A stretch of 64,000 nucleotides of DNA from Sediminibacterium sp. (GCA_030054095.1 JASGCO010000017.1:21850-85849); one strand, 5' to 3'. Positions 1 to 9,103 are shown, counted from the first letter of the stretch. Numbers and translations: made by a program. The notes: generated from the letters alone by a model not told the origin.

Positions 1-1
1 A

Positions 2-697
2 TTACGTGTAGAAAAAGCATTGGTAAGTATTGGCCGCGTGCCCAACATAGAAAACCTTGGACTCGAAAATGTAGGAGTAACCCTCAACGAACGGGGCAGC
101 ATTGCCGATACCGATACGCAAACCAACATCAGCAACATTTACGCGGCCGGCGATGTTACCACCGAAATGGCCCTGGTAAATGTGGGTGAGCGGGAGGCGC
201 GGCACGCCGTTGTGCGTATGTTTGGTCCTACCATTAAACCACTCACCTACCAGAATATTTCTACCATTATGTTCCTTTACCCCGAAGTAGCCGCAGTAGG
301 CTACAACGAACAGGAACTTGTAAAAAAGAACATTCCGCATAAAGTGGTGAAACTCGATTTCAGCACCAATGCCCGCGCCATTGCTATGCGCAAAACAAAA
401 GGCTTTTTTAAAATTATTGTTACCAACGACAGCGGCATGCGTATTTTGGGAATGCGAGCGGTAGGCGAACATGCCAGCAGTGCCATTCAGGCCGTAGCGT
501 ACCTTATTCATACCAATCAGGGCATACGCGAGCTGGCCGACATGATGCACCCGCACCCCAGTATTATTGAAGGCGTTCAGGAATGCTTACGCATGTTACT
601 GAACAAATCCATTTACAAACCCTATATTTTTAAAGACCGTTTAAAATGCTACGTTTGCGAAAACGGTAATTGCACCCCTATTGAACATTTAAATTAA
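2..697 (+). CDS. Lipoamide-dehydrogenase-like FAD/NAD oxidoreductase, 3' part (5' end outside window)
   Basis: The C-terminal 231 residues of a class I pyridine nucleotide-disulfide oxidoreductase; the reading frame is open to the left edge. Visible are the end of the NAD domain (ALVSIGRVPN), the second FAD-binding motif (NIYAAGDVT) and the dimerisation domain with an HPHP..IIE segment that matches the His-Glu catalytic pair of dihydrolipoyl dehydrogenase. The redox-active CxxxxC would lie in the missing N-terminal part. The protein carries an extra C-terminal tail of about 40 residues with three cysteines (CYVCENGNC) not typical of E3 subunits. It is followed 12 bp later by an enoyl-CoA hydratase, suggesting one transcript. 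Mercuric- or glutathione-reductase-like paralogues cannot be excluded from this half alone. Confidence 0.85.
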   Translation, partial: LRVEKALVSIGRVPNIENLGLENVGVTLNERGSIADTDTQTNISNIYAAGDVTTEMALVNVGEREARHAVVRMFGPTIKPLTYQNISTIMFLYPEVAAVGYNEQELVKKNIPHKVVKLDFSTNARAIAMRKTKGFFKIIVTNDSGMRILGMRAVGEHASSAIQAVAYLIHTNQGIRELADMMHPHPSIIEGVQECLRMLLNKSIYKPYIFKDRLKCYVCENGNCTPIEHLN

Positions 698-709
698 ACA
701 AAACATAGT

Positions 710-1465
710 ATGGAAGCATTTGTAAAATCAGACATTAAAAATGGCATTGGCACCATTACCTTTTATCACCCGCAAAGCAACAGCATGCCCGGCTTTCAGC
801 TGCGCGCGCTGGCCGAAGAGGTAACCAAACTGGGCAATAATCCAGAAGCAAAAGTCATTGTACTAAAAAGCGAAGGCGATAAAGCCTTTTGCGCCGGTGC
901 CAGTTTCGATGAACTCATCAGTATTAAAGATCTGGAAACAGGAACTCAGTTTTTCAGCGGGTTTGCCGGTGTTATCAATGCCATGCGCAAAGCCCCTAAA
1001 TTTGTGATTGTGCGCGTACAAGGCAAAGCGGTAGGCGGTGGCGTGGGCATTGCCAGCAGCGGCGATTATACGTTTGGTGTAGCGGGCGCTTCGGTTAAAC
1101 TGAGCGAACTGGCGGTGGGCATTGGTCCGTTTGTGGTAGGCCCGGCAGTAGAACGTAAAATAGGCAAAAGCGCGTTTTGCGAACTTACCATTAACGCTAC
1201 CGAATGGCGTAGTGCGCAGTGGGCCAACGAAAAAGGCTTATACACTGATTTATACGATACCGTAGGCGATATGGATAAAGCCATTGCCGGTTTAGCCGAA
1301 CGTTTAGCGGCCAGTAATCCGGAAGCGATGGCCATGCTTAAAAAAATTATGTGGGAAGGTTGCGAGCACTGGGATCAGTTATTACTGGAGCGTGCCGGCA
1401 TGAGTGGAAAACTGGTGTTAAGTGATTTTACGGTGCAGGCCATTAATAAGTTTAAGGGGAAGTAA
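710..1465 (+). CDS. Enoyl-CoA hydratase/isomerase family protein (crotonase fold)
   Basis: A 251-residue crotonase-fold protein, the usual length for a soluble enoyl-CoA hydratase. The two oxyanion-hole segments are present (AFCAGASF near residue 60 and KAVGGGVGIASSGDYTF near 106-122). Aligning with rat mitochondrial hydratase by eye, both catalytic acids are kept, as Glu133 (in KLSELAVGIG) and Glu158 (in FCELTIN), so hydratase chemistry rather than a pure isomerase is likely. Such proteins add water to 2-enoyl-CoA in fatty acid or branched amino acid breakdown; the exact acyl substrate cannot be read from the sequence. It lies 12 bp downstream of the E3-like flavoprotein and ends at a hairpin terminator. 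Confidence 0.88.
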   Translation: MEAFVKSDIKNGIGTITFYHPQSNSMPGFQLRALAEEVTKLGNNPEAKVIVLKSEGDKAFCAGASFDELISIKDLETGTQFFSGFAGVINAMRKAPKFVIVRVQGKAVGGGVGIASSGDYTFGVAGASVKLSELAVGIGPFVVGPAVERKIGKSAFCELTINATEWRSAQWANEKGLYTDLYDTVGDMDKAIAGLAERLAASNPEAMAMLKKIMWEGCEHWDQLLLERAGMSGKLVLSDFTVQAINKFKGK

Positions 1466-1484
1466 TTCTTTTGATCTAAAATAC

Positions 1485-1516
1485 AAAAGGCGAAATGATG
1501 TACCATTTCGCTTTTT
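1485..1516. terminator. Bidirectional hairpin terminator between enoyl-CoA hydratase and folE
   Basis: An 8-bp perfect stem, GCGAAATG (1490-1497) with CATTTCGC (1504-1511), encloses a 6-base loop. An A run precedes it and a T run follows it, so it reads as an intrinsic terminator on both strands, as expected between two convergent genes. Confidence 0.75.
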
Positions 1517-1539
1517 ACTTTTGCTGTAAATACAGATCA

Positions 1540-2259
1540 CTAATAACTCGTCTTTAATTCCAAATATTTTAAAAATTCCTGACGCGTAGCTTCCTGCTCA
1601 AATTTTCCACCATAAAAACTGGTAACGGTAGCGGAGTTGATATCCTGCACCCCTCTTGAACTCACGCATAAATGTTTGGCATCAATAATAACCGCTACAT
1701 CATCGGTTTGCAATACCTTTTGCAGTTCTTTGGCAATTTGTACGGTTAACCGTTCCTGAACCTGCGGACGTTTTGCAAAATACTGAACCACCCTGTTCAG
1801 CTTACTTAAGCCAATTACTTTTCCGTTTGAAATGTACGCCACGTGTGCCTTTCCAAAGATGGGCACAAAATGATGTTCGCAATTACTGAAAAAGGTAATA
1901 TCCTTTTCTACCAGCATCTGATTATAGCGGTACTTGTTTTCGAACAAGGCAATTTTTGGCTTATTGGCAGGATTCAGGCCACTGAAAATTTCCTTTACAT
2001 ACATTTTGGCAACACGTTGAGGCGTTCCTTTCAGACTATCGTCCGTAAGGTCAAGGCCAAGCGTTTCCATGATTTGTGTAAAGTGATGCGCGATTTGTTC
2101 TATCTTTTCATCATCATTTTTATCAAAAGCATTTGCTTTCATGGGTGTATCTATTCCGGTGCTCAAATGCTCGTCTCCTATCTCTTCGGCGCTTAATTCA
2201 CTAAGGGCTATTTTGTTATCAGCCAACAGGGAATTCAACAAAATTTCTTTCTGTTTCAT
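1540..2259 (-). CDS. folE: GTP cyclohydrolase I (FolE)
   Basis: Converts GTP to 7,8-dihydroneopterin triphosphate, the first step to folate and tetrahydrobiopterin. The 239-residue protein has the zinc and catalytic set of type I enzymes: Cys127, His129 and His130 in NCEHHFVP, and His196 and Cys198 in KHLCVSSRG, matching E. coli Cys110/His112/His113/His179/Cys181. About 50 N-terminal residues precede the conserved core, so a start at Met40 is also possible. The first-Met start lies inside the end of the upstream pterin synthase gene (41 bp overlap), which suggests translational coupling. Loss of overlap would favour the shorter start. Confidence 0.95.
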   Translation of the reverse strand: MKQKEILLNSLLADNKIALSELSAEEIGDEHLSTGIDTPMKANAFDKNDDEKIEQIAHHFTQIMETLGLDLTDDSLKGTPQRVAKMYVKEIFSGLNPANKPKIALFENKYRYNQMLVEKDITFFSNCEHHFVPIFGKAHVAYISNGKVIGLSKLNRVVQYFAKRPQVQERLTVQIAKELQKVLQTDDVAVIIDAKHLCVSSRGVQDINSATVTSFYGGKFEQEATRQEFLKYLELKTSY

Positions 2260-2638
2260 AAAGCATTAATTTTAAATCGTAACGGCTATCTATCTGTTTC
2301 CGTAAAATATCGTAGATAACCATTACAATATTTTCCGCTGTTGGGTTCAAATTTTTGAAATAGTCTGTATCGAGGTTGAGGTTACGGTGATCAAATACCT
2401 CCAGAACATGCACTTTTACCAAATCGCTTAAAATTTTGGTATCAATAACGTATCCGGTTTTTTCGTCCACTTCGCCCGTCACTTTCACTATCAGCTCGTA
2501 ATTATGGCCATGGTAACTGGGATTGTTGCATTTACCAAACAAACGTGCATTTTCCGCATCACTTAACTGCGGGTTATGCAGTCGGTGCGCTGCATTAAAA
2601 TGCTCTTTGCGGTAAACCGCTACTTTTCTCTGACTCAT
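2219..2638 (-). CDS. 6-pyruvoyl-tetrahydropterin synthase family protein
   Basis: A 139-residue PTPS/QueD-fold protein. Zinc ligands are His18 (FNAAHRL), His43 and His45 (HGHNY); the catalytic set is Cys37, Asp83-His84 (FDHRNL) and Glu128 (YETE). The Cys-to-HGH spacing is C-x5-HGH, as in animal PTPS, not the C-x3-HGH of QueD, so dihydroneopterin triphosphate to 6-pyruvoyl-tetrahydropterin is the favoured reaction over queuosine synthesis. I chose the ATG at 2638; the frame extends upstream to another Met at 2701 but the added residues show no family similarity. It is directly upstream of and overlapping folE, which makes its substrate. Confidence 0.88.
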   Translation of the reverse strand: MSQRKVAVYRKEHFNAAHRLHNPQLSDAENARLFGKCNNPSYHGHNYELIVKVTGEVDEKTGYVIDTKILSDLVKVHVLEVFDHRNLNLDTDYFKNLNPTAENIVMVIYDILRKQIDSRYDLKLMLYETERNFVEFPVG

Positions 2639-2886
2639 AGTATAAAACGATAACGTTTTAAAACGCTTGTGTGCCGAAACGGAAGTTTGCCGTCCAAACA
2701 CTTAAGATAAAATGGTGAGGTTTATCTTTACATTTCAAAATTCTCATCTAAACTAATAAACAAAACAATACCTATAATGTTTGGTTTTTGATTTAACCAA
2801 TTTTGACGTTAGTCTGTTTAATAATCTAAACGTGATTTCTATCAAAGATAAGACATTTCTATGATAAATCCGCGAACTTAAAGGGT

Positions 2887-2894
2887 TAACTTTG
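2887..2894 (+). promoter_or_regulatory. Possible Bacteroidota -7 box (TAACTTTG) for hemE
   Basis: TAACTTTG matches the TAnnTTTG -7 consensus of this phylum, but it ends only 6 bases before the hemE ATG and no TTTG -33 box is seen at the proper distance. If real, the transcript would be nearly leaderless. Confidence 0.25.
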
Positions 2895-2900
2895 TGGCTT

Positions 2901-3926
2901 ATGCTAAAAAACGATTTACTATTGCGGGCGGCCAATGGCCAAAGTGTGGAGCGTGTGCCGGTATGGCTTATGCGCCAGGCGGGACGGGTTTTGCCTGAAT
3001 ACCGGGCCACCCGGGCCAAAGCTGCTAATTTTATTGAGTTTGTAAAAAATCCGGAGCTGGCTGCTGAAGTTACAGTTCAGCCGGTAGATATACTGGGTGT
3101 AGATGCCGCCATTGTATTCAGTGATATTTTAGTAATTCCGGAAGCGATGGGGCTGCCTTATCAAATGATAGAAGCAAAAGGTCCCTGGTTTGAAAAAACA
3201 ATTAAAAGTGCCGCCGATATTGACGCGCTTAACATTGCGGATGCTAATGATTTGAACTACGTTATGCAAGCCTTACAAAAAAGCAAAACGGCATTAAATA
3301 ATGAAGTACCTCTCATTGGTTTTTGCGGAGCACCATGGACTATTCTGGCTTATATGGTAGAAGGCAGTGGCAGCAAAACATTCAGTAAAGCCAAGCAGTT
3401 CCTATATACGCAACCCGATCTGGCACATCGTCTGCTGGAGAAGATTACCTTATCGTCTATTCAATACCTGAAAGGGCAAATTGAAAGCGGTGCCAATCTT
3501 ATTCAGTTATTTGACAGCTGGGCCGGCGTACTAAGTGAGTCGCACTTTTATGAATTTTCGTTACGGTATATGGAACAGATTTGCGACGCGATTTCGCCAC
3601 TGGTTCCAGTGACTATTTTTGCCAAAGACGCGCATTACGCGCTGGAGAACATTTCCCATACCTCCTGCAATACCATTGGCTTAGACTGGACGATTAATCC
3701 GGCTAAAGCGAGGGCGCTTACCGGCACCAAAACCCTTCAGGGAAATGCAGATCCCTGCCTGTTATATGCCAATGCAGAAACCATTGTACGTGAAACCACG
3801 GCTATGCTGAACGCGTTTGGAAAAGACCGTTACATCTGTAATTTGGGTCATGGTCTTTATCCTGATTTACCAAAAGAAAACGTTAAGTTATTTGTAGAAA
3901 CGGTAAAAAATTTCCGGTACGCCTGA
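2901..3926 (+). CDS. hemE: Uroporphyrinogen decarboxylase
   Basis: Decarboxylates the four acetate side chains of uroporphyrinogen III to coproporphyrinogen III in haem synthesis; cytosolic, cofactor-free. The 341-residue length is normal. Both family signatures are present: [16 protein letters not shown] near residue 20 and [16 protein letters not shown] near 145. I start at the ATG at 2901; a TTG three codons upstream is also in frame but adds only three residues. The gene is divergent from the pterin synthase and convergent with the complex I operon, and no other haem gene is adjacent. Confidence 0.95.
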   Translation: MLKNDLLLRAANGQSVERVPVWLMRQAGRVLPEYRATRAKAANFIEFVKNPELAAEVTVQPVDILGVDAAIVFSDILVIPEAMGLPYQMIEAKGPWFEKTIKSAADIDALNIADANDLNYVMQALQKSKTALNNEVPLIGFCGAPWTILAYMVEGSGSKTFSKAKQFLYTQPDLAHRLLEKITLSSIQYLKGQIESGANLIQLFDSWAGVLSESHFYEFSLRYMEQICDAISPLVPVTIFAKDAHYALENISHTSCNTIGLDWTINPAKARALTGTKTLQGNADPCLLYANAETIVRETTAMLNAFGKDRYICNLGHGLYPDLPKENVKLFVETVKNFRYA

Positions 3927-3944
3927 TATTAACTGCGAATTAAA

Positions 3945-4262
3945 GGTTCGGTTCTGTTTCTAATTTCTATTCATTTTACGTTGGCGTAAGCCTTTACTAA
4001 TCTTGTATCCGGTTGCGATACATGGCCGAGCGGTTGCAGTGGCAGCCTTGCACGGGCTTTTGCGTGTTTTTGCGTGAGCGAGGAGGGGGCAAAAGCCTTG
4101 TAGGCTTTTGAGCCGGATTGGAGCCAAGGTAGAAGCCAGCGGAGCCACAGCAAAATTGGCAAAGTACAAGCAAGCTATAACGGAAAACGCGGTTTTAGCA
4201 GAGGCAGCGGGGCAGAAAAACGGCCCCAGATAATACTATCAGATTTTGTAAAAAACCGAACC
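3945..4262. other. Structured intergenic element bounded by 9-bp inverted repeats
   Basis: The 351-bp gap between convergent hemE and nuoN holds no credible gene. It is bounded by a perfect 9-bp inverted repeat, GGTTCGGTT (3945-3953) and AACCGAACC (4254-4262). Inside, the sequence is more GC-rich than its surroundings. It contains mutually exclusive hairpins: GGCTTTTGC (4055-4063) can pair with GCAAAAGCC (4089-4097), or CAAAAGCC (4090-4097) can pair with GGCTTTTG (4103-4110). Also visible are four AGCC-containing units between 4110 and 4150, and a stretch near 4021-4036 (ATGGCCGAGCGGTTG) that resembles a tRNA-Leu/Ser D-arm. It may be a dispersed genomic repeat or an RNA; copy number elsewhere is unknown. 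Confidence 0.45.
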
Positions 4263-4265
4263 GGT
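4249..4265 (-). terminator. Weak hairpin and T-run after nuoN
   Basis: On the minus strand ACCG-GTT-CGGT forms a 4-bp stem followed by six T, just past the nuoN stop. It may end the complex I transcript. It overlaps the right arm of the inverted repeat that bounds the intergenic element. Confidence 0.35.
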
Positions 4266-4277
4266 ACTTACTTAAAC

Positions 4278-5669
4278 TTAGTAAACAAATAAGCCCGTTA
4301 TTACGTCAGGAATAAACCCTATTATCAAGGTTATAAGTGTTGTAATAATTACCACTAATTTATTGGATGTTTCGAAAAACACAGGCTCTGTGGTTTCTGC
4401 ATTTTTAAAATACATGGCAATAATTATTTTGAAATAATAATATACCCCTACAGCGCTGGTAAGTACTGCCAGAATTAACAACCATTTATACTCTGTTCCT
4501 ATAAGGGTTGTAAACACAAAATACTTGGCAAAGAACCCTGATGTTACCGGGATACCGGCCAGACTCAACATCGCCACTGTCATACAGGCTGCCAATAAAG
4601 GGTTACGTTTAGCCAAGCCATTAAATCCTTCTACGGTTTCGTTACCATTACGGCTTACATTATAAAATACTGTAAACGCCGCGATGCTTCCTATTGAATA
4701 CGCTAAGGAATAATATAAGATACCGCTTACACTGGCATTACTGCGTACATTGGCCAGCACTACCATTAACATAAAAGCGGCATGGCTGATACTGGAATAA
4801 GCCAGCATACGTTTTACATTACTCTGCACGGCAGCGGTAAAGTTGGCAATGATTAACGACAACGCAATAACGGCGGCCAATACACCACTCCAAACAGTTG
4901 CTGCGCCTGAGAACCCAATCATAAATAATTTAAGGATGGCAATAAACGCGGCCGTTTTTACAATGGTACTCATTAAAGCGGTAATAACGGTAGGCGCTCC
5001 CTGATACACATCGGGTGCCCAAAAATGAAAAGGTGCCGCACTTACTTTAAACAACATGGCCACCAACATCATTACTACACCTGCAATAAAAAAGGAGGGA
5101 ACCGTTCCGGCATTATCCGTTAAATATTGGCGGATTTCGGCAATATCAAATGAACCGGTAGCACCATAAATTAAAGCTATGCCAAATAATAAAAACCCAC
5201 TGGCAAACGACCCCATGATTAAATATTTAAAGCCCGCTTCGTTACTGGCCAGATAGCGTTTTTTACTGGCTGCCAGTACATATAGTGGAATACTCATGAT
5301 TTCAACACCTAAAAACAAGGTAGTCATGTTTTTAAACGCGGTTAACATTAAGGCGCCTGTTAACGCAAATAACACCAGTGCCGTATGATCTACCACATTA
5401 CTTTCTTCTTCAAAATAATCGTTAGCGAAAATAAACCAGAAGAAAGCGGTTACGATAATAACACCGCTAAATGCCAGCGCCATTTTATCGAACACAATCA
5501 TGTTATCGAAAAGCGCGTAACTTTTTGGCGTTTGCCACTCCATGTAAAGCGCTCCCAAAGCGCCGATTAAACCACCGAGCACAATCGGAAATACGTATTT
5601 TTTGAACTTAAAAATTTCCGCCAGCATGGCCAAAACGCCTAAGCCACTAACTATAAAAAGACTCAACAT
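4278..5669 (-). CDS. nuoN: NADH-quinone oxidoreductase subunit N
   Basis: Antiporter-like proton-pumping subunit of complex I, 463 residues and about 14 membrane helices. Typical elements are the conserved Glu in LFLGVEIMSIPLYVLAAS, the Lys/His-rich core (MLFKVSAAPFHFWAPDVYQG) and the VKRMLAYSSISHAAFML helix. It is the last gene of the operon, 19 bp after nuoM. NuoN forms the middle antiporter module next to the quinone-binding arm. Confidence 0.95.
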   Translation of the reverse strand: MLSLFIVSGLGVLAMLAEIFKFKKYVFPIVLGGLIGALGALYMEWQTPKSYALFDNMIVFDKMALAFSGVIIVTAFFWFIFANDYFEEESNVVDHTALVLFALTGALMLTAFKNMTTLFLGVEIMSIPLYVLAASKKRYLASNEAGFKYLIMGSFASGFLLFGIALIYGATGSFDIAEIRQYLTDNAGTVPSFFIAGVVMMLVAMLFKVSAAPFHFWAPDVYQGAPTVITALMSTIVKTAAFIAILKLFMIGFSGAATVWSGVLAAVIALSLIIANFTAAVQSNVKRMLAYSSISHAAFMLMVVLANVRSNASVSGILYYSLAYSIGSIAAFTVFYNVSRNGNETVEGFNGLAKRNPLLAACMTVAMLSLAGIPVTSGFFAKYFVFTTLIGTEYKWLLILAVLTSAVGVYYYFKIIIAMYFKNAETTEPVFFETSNKLVVIITTLITLIIGFIPDVITGLFVY

Positions 5670-5688
5670 ATTCTTACTTTCTGCTACG

Positions 5689-7155
5689 TTATTTGTTTAC
5701 TACTGATAAAATTTGTTTCACCGCCGGTTCCGCCAAATCGTTTAACGGTTTAGGATAAACGCCAAACGCGATGATAACCGCACACACAATAATAAGGACT
5801 GCCTTATCGCTGCCTGCCAGTGAACCAAAAGCTACTGCCGCATCACGACGCTCGCCCAACATAATTCCCTGATAGCTGCGAAGCATATATACGGCACCGA
5901 GTATAACCGTTAAACCGGCAAAAGCGGCCGTAACCGGGCTAAACTGATACACCCCGTTAATAAGTAAAAACTCGCCTACAAATCCATTGGTTAATGGTAA
6001 AGCCACAGAACCTAACAATACAATAAGAAACAATACAGCAAAGTTACCGTTCATGCTTCGGATACCGCCCAGTTTGTCAATATCACGCGTACCGGTATGG
6101 CGTAACAGGATATCCGCGATAAGGAATAAGCCTACTACATTAACCCCGTGCGCCAGCATTTGAATAACAGCTCCCTGAACCCCTTGCTGATTGGCAGCCA
6201 GAATACCAGCAGAAATGAGTCCGACGTGCGCAATAGAAGAATACGCGATTAAACGCTTATAATCTTTCTGCACAATAGCTATACACGATGCATAGATAAT
6301 ACCTATTACAGATAATGTGATGGCCGTTCCACCCCATTTGGCTAAACCTAAAGGCACAATGGGCAACAACCATTTAATTAATCCAAAGGTTCCCATTTTG
6401 AGCATGATACCCGATAACAGCATGGTGCCTTGTGTAGGCGCTGTAACGTAGGTGTCGGGCTGCCAGGTGTGTAACGGAAAAACGGGCATTTTAATGGCAA
6501 AAGCGATAAAGATTAACCAGAACACCGCGCTTTGCTGGGCTTCTGTTAAGCCTTGACCAGCCGCGTATAGATCGGCAATAGCCCACGATTTTGTTCCCGC
6601 AACAGTGTAAGTATGATTGTATAAATAAATTAATCCGATAAGCATGAATAAGGAACCGAAAAGGGTGTACACGAAAAACTTAAAGGTGATACGGGCACGG
6701 TCTTCGCCTCCCCATAACAAGCAAATAAAGTAAATAGGGATAAGCGCCAGTTCCCAGAACACATAAAATAAAAATCCATCATTAGCCATAAATACACCGA
6801 TCAGCGCCATTTCCATCAGGAGAATTAAGCCGTAAAACGCGTGGCCATTTGTGTATTCGGTTTTAAACGATGATAAAATAATTAACGGCACCAGAAAGGT
6901 GGTCAGCAACACCAGTAAAAGCCCCATGCCATCGAGACCAAGCGCGAAATGGATATTCATGCTTTTAATCCAGGTGCAGTTAAGCAAGAGATTAGATGAA
7001 TCGGGATTGTGTTTAAACTGCATGTAAGCCGCTATTGCCAGGGCAAAAGGGATGACGGAAAGACCAAGCGCCAGATTTCTGACCTGCCTTCCTTTCATCA
7101 AAAACAACATCAGGCTCGCAACAAGTGGAAATACTACTAAAAGTCCTGCTAACAT
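5689..7155 (-). CDS. nuoM: NADH-quinone oxidoreductase subunit M
   Basis: Antiporter-like proton-pumping subunit of complex I, 488 residues. The key Glu is in FYVFWELALIPIYFI, and the core Lys in AFAIKMPVFPLHTWQPDTY. A second conserved block is KDYKRLIAYSSIAHVG. It sits 37 bp after nuoL and 19 bp before nuoN. The length and helix pattern are normal for the family, with no frameshift. Confidence 0.95.
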   Translation of the reverse strand: MLAGLLVVFPLVASLMLFLMKGRQVRNLALGLSVIPFALAIAAYMQFKHNPDSSNLLLNCTWIKSMNIHFALGLDGMGLLLVLLTTFLVPLIILSSFKTEYTNGHAFYGLILLMEMALIGVFMANDGFLFYVFWELALIPIYFICLLWGGEDRARITFKFFVYTLFGSLFMLIGLIYLYNHTYTVAGTKSWAIADLYAAGQGLTEAQQSAVFWLIFIAFAIKMPVFPLHTWQPDTYVTAPTQGTMLLSGIMLKMGTFGLIKWLLPIVPLGLAKWGGTAITLSVIGIIYASCIAIVQKDYKRLIAYSSIAHVGLISAGILAANQQGVQGAVIQMLAHGVNVVGLFLIADILLRHTGTRDIDKLGGIRSMNGNFAVLFLIVLLGSVALPLTNGFVGEFLLINGVYQFSPVTAAFAGLTVILGAVYMLRSYQGIMLGERRDAAVAFGSLAGSDKAVLIIVCAVIIAFGVYPKPLNDLAEPAVKQILSVVNK

Positions 7156-7192
7156 ATTTTCTCGTGTTTAATTTTTATTCGTGTTTAATTGC

Positions 7193-9079
7193 TTATAGTA
7201 TAAATAGGGTGAGGAAAATTAAAATGATTCCTAATACCATGCTAATGATATACATTCCTATGTTTCCGTTTTGAACCAAACGTATCACAGAACCTATTCC
7301 TTTTACCGAATTACCGACTCCGTTAACAATGCCATCAATTAACTGTATTTCGAAAAATTTATGAAATGCCAGAGCGATCATGTCCAATGGTTTTTGGATG
7401 ATGGCTGTGTAAAATTCATCTACGTAATATTTATTGGCAATTAACTTTTGCCAGGGTTTTAACTTTGCTTCATTCGCCTCTGGTAACACGCGGTTTTTAA
7501 CAAATAACTGATGCGCGAAGAAAATGATTGCCGCCGCGGCTACCACCGCCAGTCCCATCAGCATCCATTCGGTTTCGTGGCTCAGCATGCTTACACTTTT
7601 ACGGTACAAGATCGGATCTAAATGATGGTGCATCCAGTTAGGCATTCCCCAAAATTCCGGTAAGCCTAAAGCGCCGCCTATTACAGATAAAGCTGCCAGT
7701 ACTATTAACGGAATAGTCATGCTGGAGGGTGATTCATGCAAATGATGCGCTTGTTCGTGAGTACCACGGAAGGTTCCCCAAAACGTTACGTATAACATAC
7801 GGAACATGTAAAACGCGGTAAGCATGGATGTAACCATTCCGAAAAACCAGAGCACAGGACTATGCTCGTAAACATGTGCCAGAATTTCATCTTTACTAAA
7901 AAAGCCACTGAATGGTGGGATACCGCTGATGGCAATGGTCCCAATGAACATGGTTATAAACGTTACTTTAATTTTTCCTTTTAGTCCTCCCATTTTACGG
8001 ATGTCCTGTTCGCCGCCCATGGCATGTATAACTGAGCCCGCGCCTAAGAACAACAAGGCTTTAAAAAAAGCATGCGTAGTAACATGGAATACGGAACTGC
8101 TGTAGGCACCCACACCAAGTCCCAGAAACATTAATCCTAACTGAGATACGGTGGAATAGGCCAGAATTTTTTTGATGTCGTTTTGCAATAAACCAATGGT
8201 AGCGGCAAACAAGGCTGTTGCCACACCAACAATGGCCACTACTTCGGCTGCTACTTCGCTGATGGAATAAAACACGTTAGAGCGAACAATCATGTAAATA
8301 CCGGCCGTTACCATTGTTGCAGCGTGGATTAAGGCTGATACAGGCGTTGGCCCCGCCATCGCATCGGGTAACCAGGTGTATAACGGAATTTGTGCCGATT
8401 TACCCATAGCGCCAATAAACAAGAGAAGGGCAATAGTTGTGATAACGCTTTCGTTTACAATTCCTGCTTTTTCGAATACTTGTCCATAGGTAATGCTTCC
8501 GAAACTGATAAAGATTAAAATGATCCCCAGCAGAAAACCAAGGTCACCAATACGGTTAATGATAAACGCTTTTTTAGCGGCATTGTTGTAGTCTGTATTT
8601 TTAAACCAGAAACCGATCAGTAAATACGAACACAAACCAACACCTTCCCAGCCCACAAACATGATCAGATAATTGTTACCTAATACCAGCAACAACATGA
8701 AGAACACGAACAGATTCAGGTAGGTAAAAAACCGCTGAAAGCCTTCGTCGTCATGCATATAACCTGTTGAATACACATGGATAAGAAATCCGATTCCGGT
8801 AATAATCAGTAAAAACCACGAAGACAAAGGATCTATCAGAAATTCAAATGGAATATCCAATGTGTCGGCACTGATCCAGCCAAACAACGATACCTCCGCT
8901 TTATGGCCGGGTAAATGCTGTGCATCGAAAAACAACAGCAGCGACACCACAAAAGAGGCCAGAACCGCTACGGAGGCAATAGTGCCCGATAATCCTTTGC
9001 TTAATTTTTTCCCAAAGAACCCATTGATCAGAAAACCAATCAGTGGAAACAAGGGAACCAAACCTACTAACTTTACCAT
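7193..9079 (-). CDS. nuoL: NADH-quinone oxidoreductase subunit L
   Basis: Distal antiporter-like subunit of complex I, 628 residues, with the N-terminal Proton_antipo_N region, the antiporter core (SAQIPLYTWLPDAMAGPTPV and KKILAYSTVSQLGLM) and a C-terminal extension ending in a hydrophobic helix (YIISMVLGIILIFLTLFIL), which fits the long lateral helix and anchor of NuoL. His-rich loops (HEQAHHLHE, MHHHLDP) lie between late membrane helices. It is 24 bp downstream of nuoK. Confidence 0.95.
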   Translation of the reverse strand: MVKLVGLVPLFPLIGFLINGFFGKKLSKGLSGTIASVAVLASFVVSLLLFFDAQHLPGHKAEVSLFGWISADTLDIPFEFLIDPLSSWFLLIITGIGFLIHVYSTGYMHDDEGFQRFFTYLNLFVFFMLLLVLGNNYLIMFVGWEGVGLCSYLLIGFWFKNTDYNNAAKKAFIINRIGDLGFLLGIILIFISFGSITYGQVFEKAGIVNESVITTIALLLFIGAMGKSAQIPLYTWLPDAMAGPTPVSALIHAATMVTAGIYMIVRSNVFYSISEVAAEVVAIVGVATALFAATIGLLQNDIKKILAYSTVSQLGLMFLGLGVGAYSSSVFHVTTHAFFKALLFLGAGSVIHAMGGEQDIRKMGGLKGKIKVTFITMFIGTIAISGIPPFSGFFSKDEILAHVYEHSPVLWFFGMVTSMLTAFYMFRMLYVTFWGTFRGTHEQAHHLHESPSSMTIPLIVLAALSVIGGALGLPEFWGMPNWMHHHLDPILYRKSVSMLSHETEWMLMGLAVVAAAAIIFFAHQLFVKNRVLPEANEAKLKPWQKLIANKYYVDEFYTAIIQKPLDMIALAFHKFFEIQLIDGIVNGVGNSVKGIGSVIRLVQNGNIGMYIISMVLGIILIFLTLFIL

Positions 9080-9103
9080 ACGTTTACTTTATCGTTTATG
9101 CTA

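Noticed and set aside
4021..4110. Possible tRNA gene because of a Leu/Ser-like D-arm
   Set aside because: No acceptor stem, anticodon arm, T-arm (GGTTCGA..CC) or CCA could be placed around it, so I treat it as part of the intergenic element.
3960..4169. Small minus-strand reading frames in the hemE-nuoN gap
   Set aside because: Two overlapping frames of 63-69 codons have odd composition, no start context and no resemblance to any family; the DNA is better explained as a structured non-coding element.
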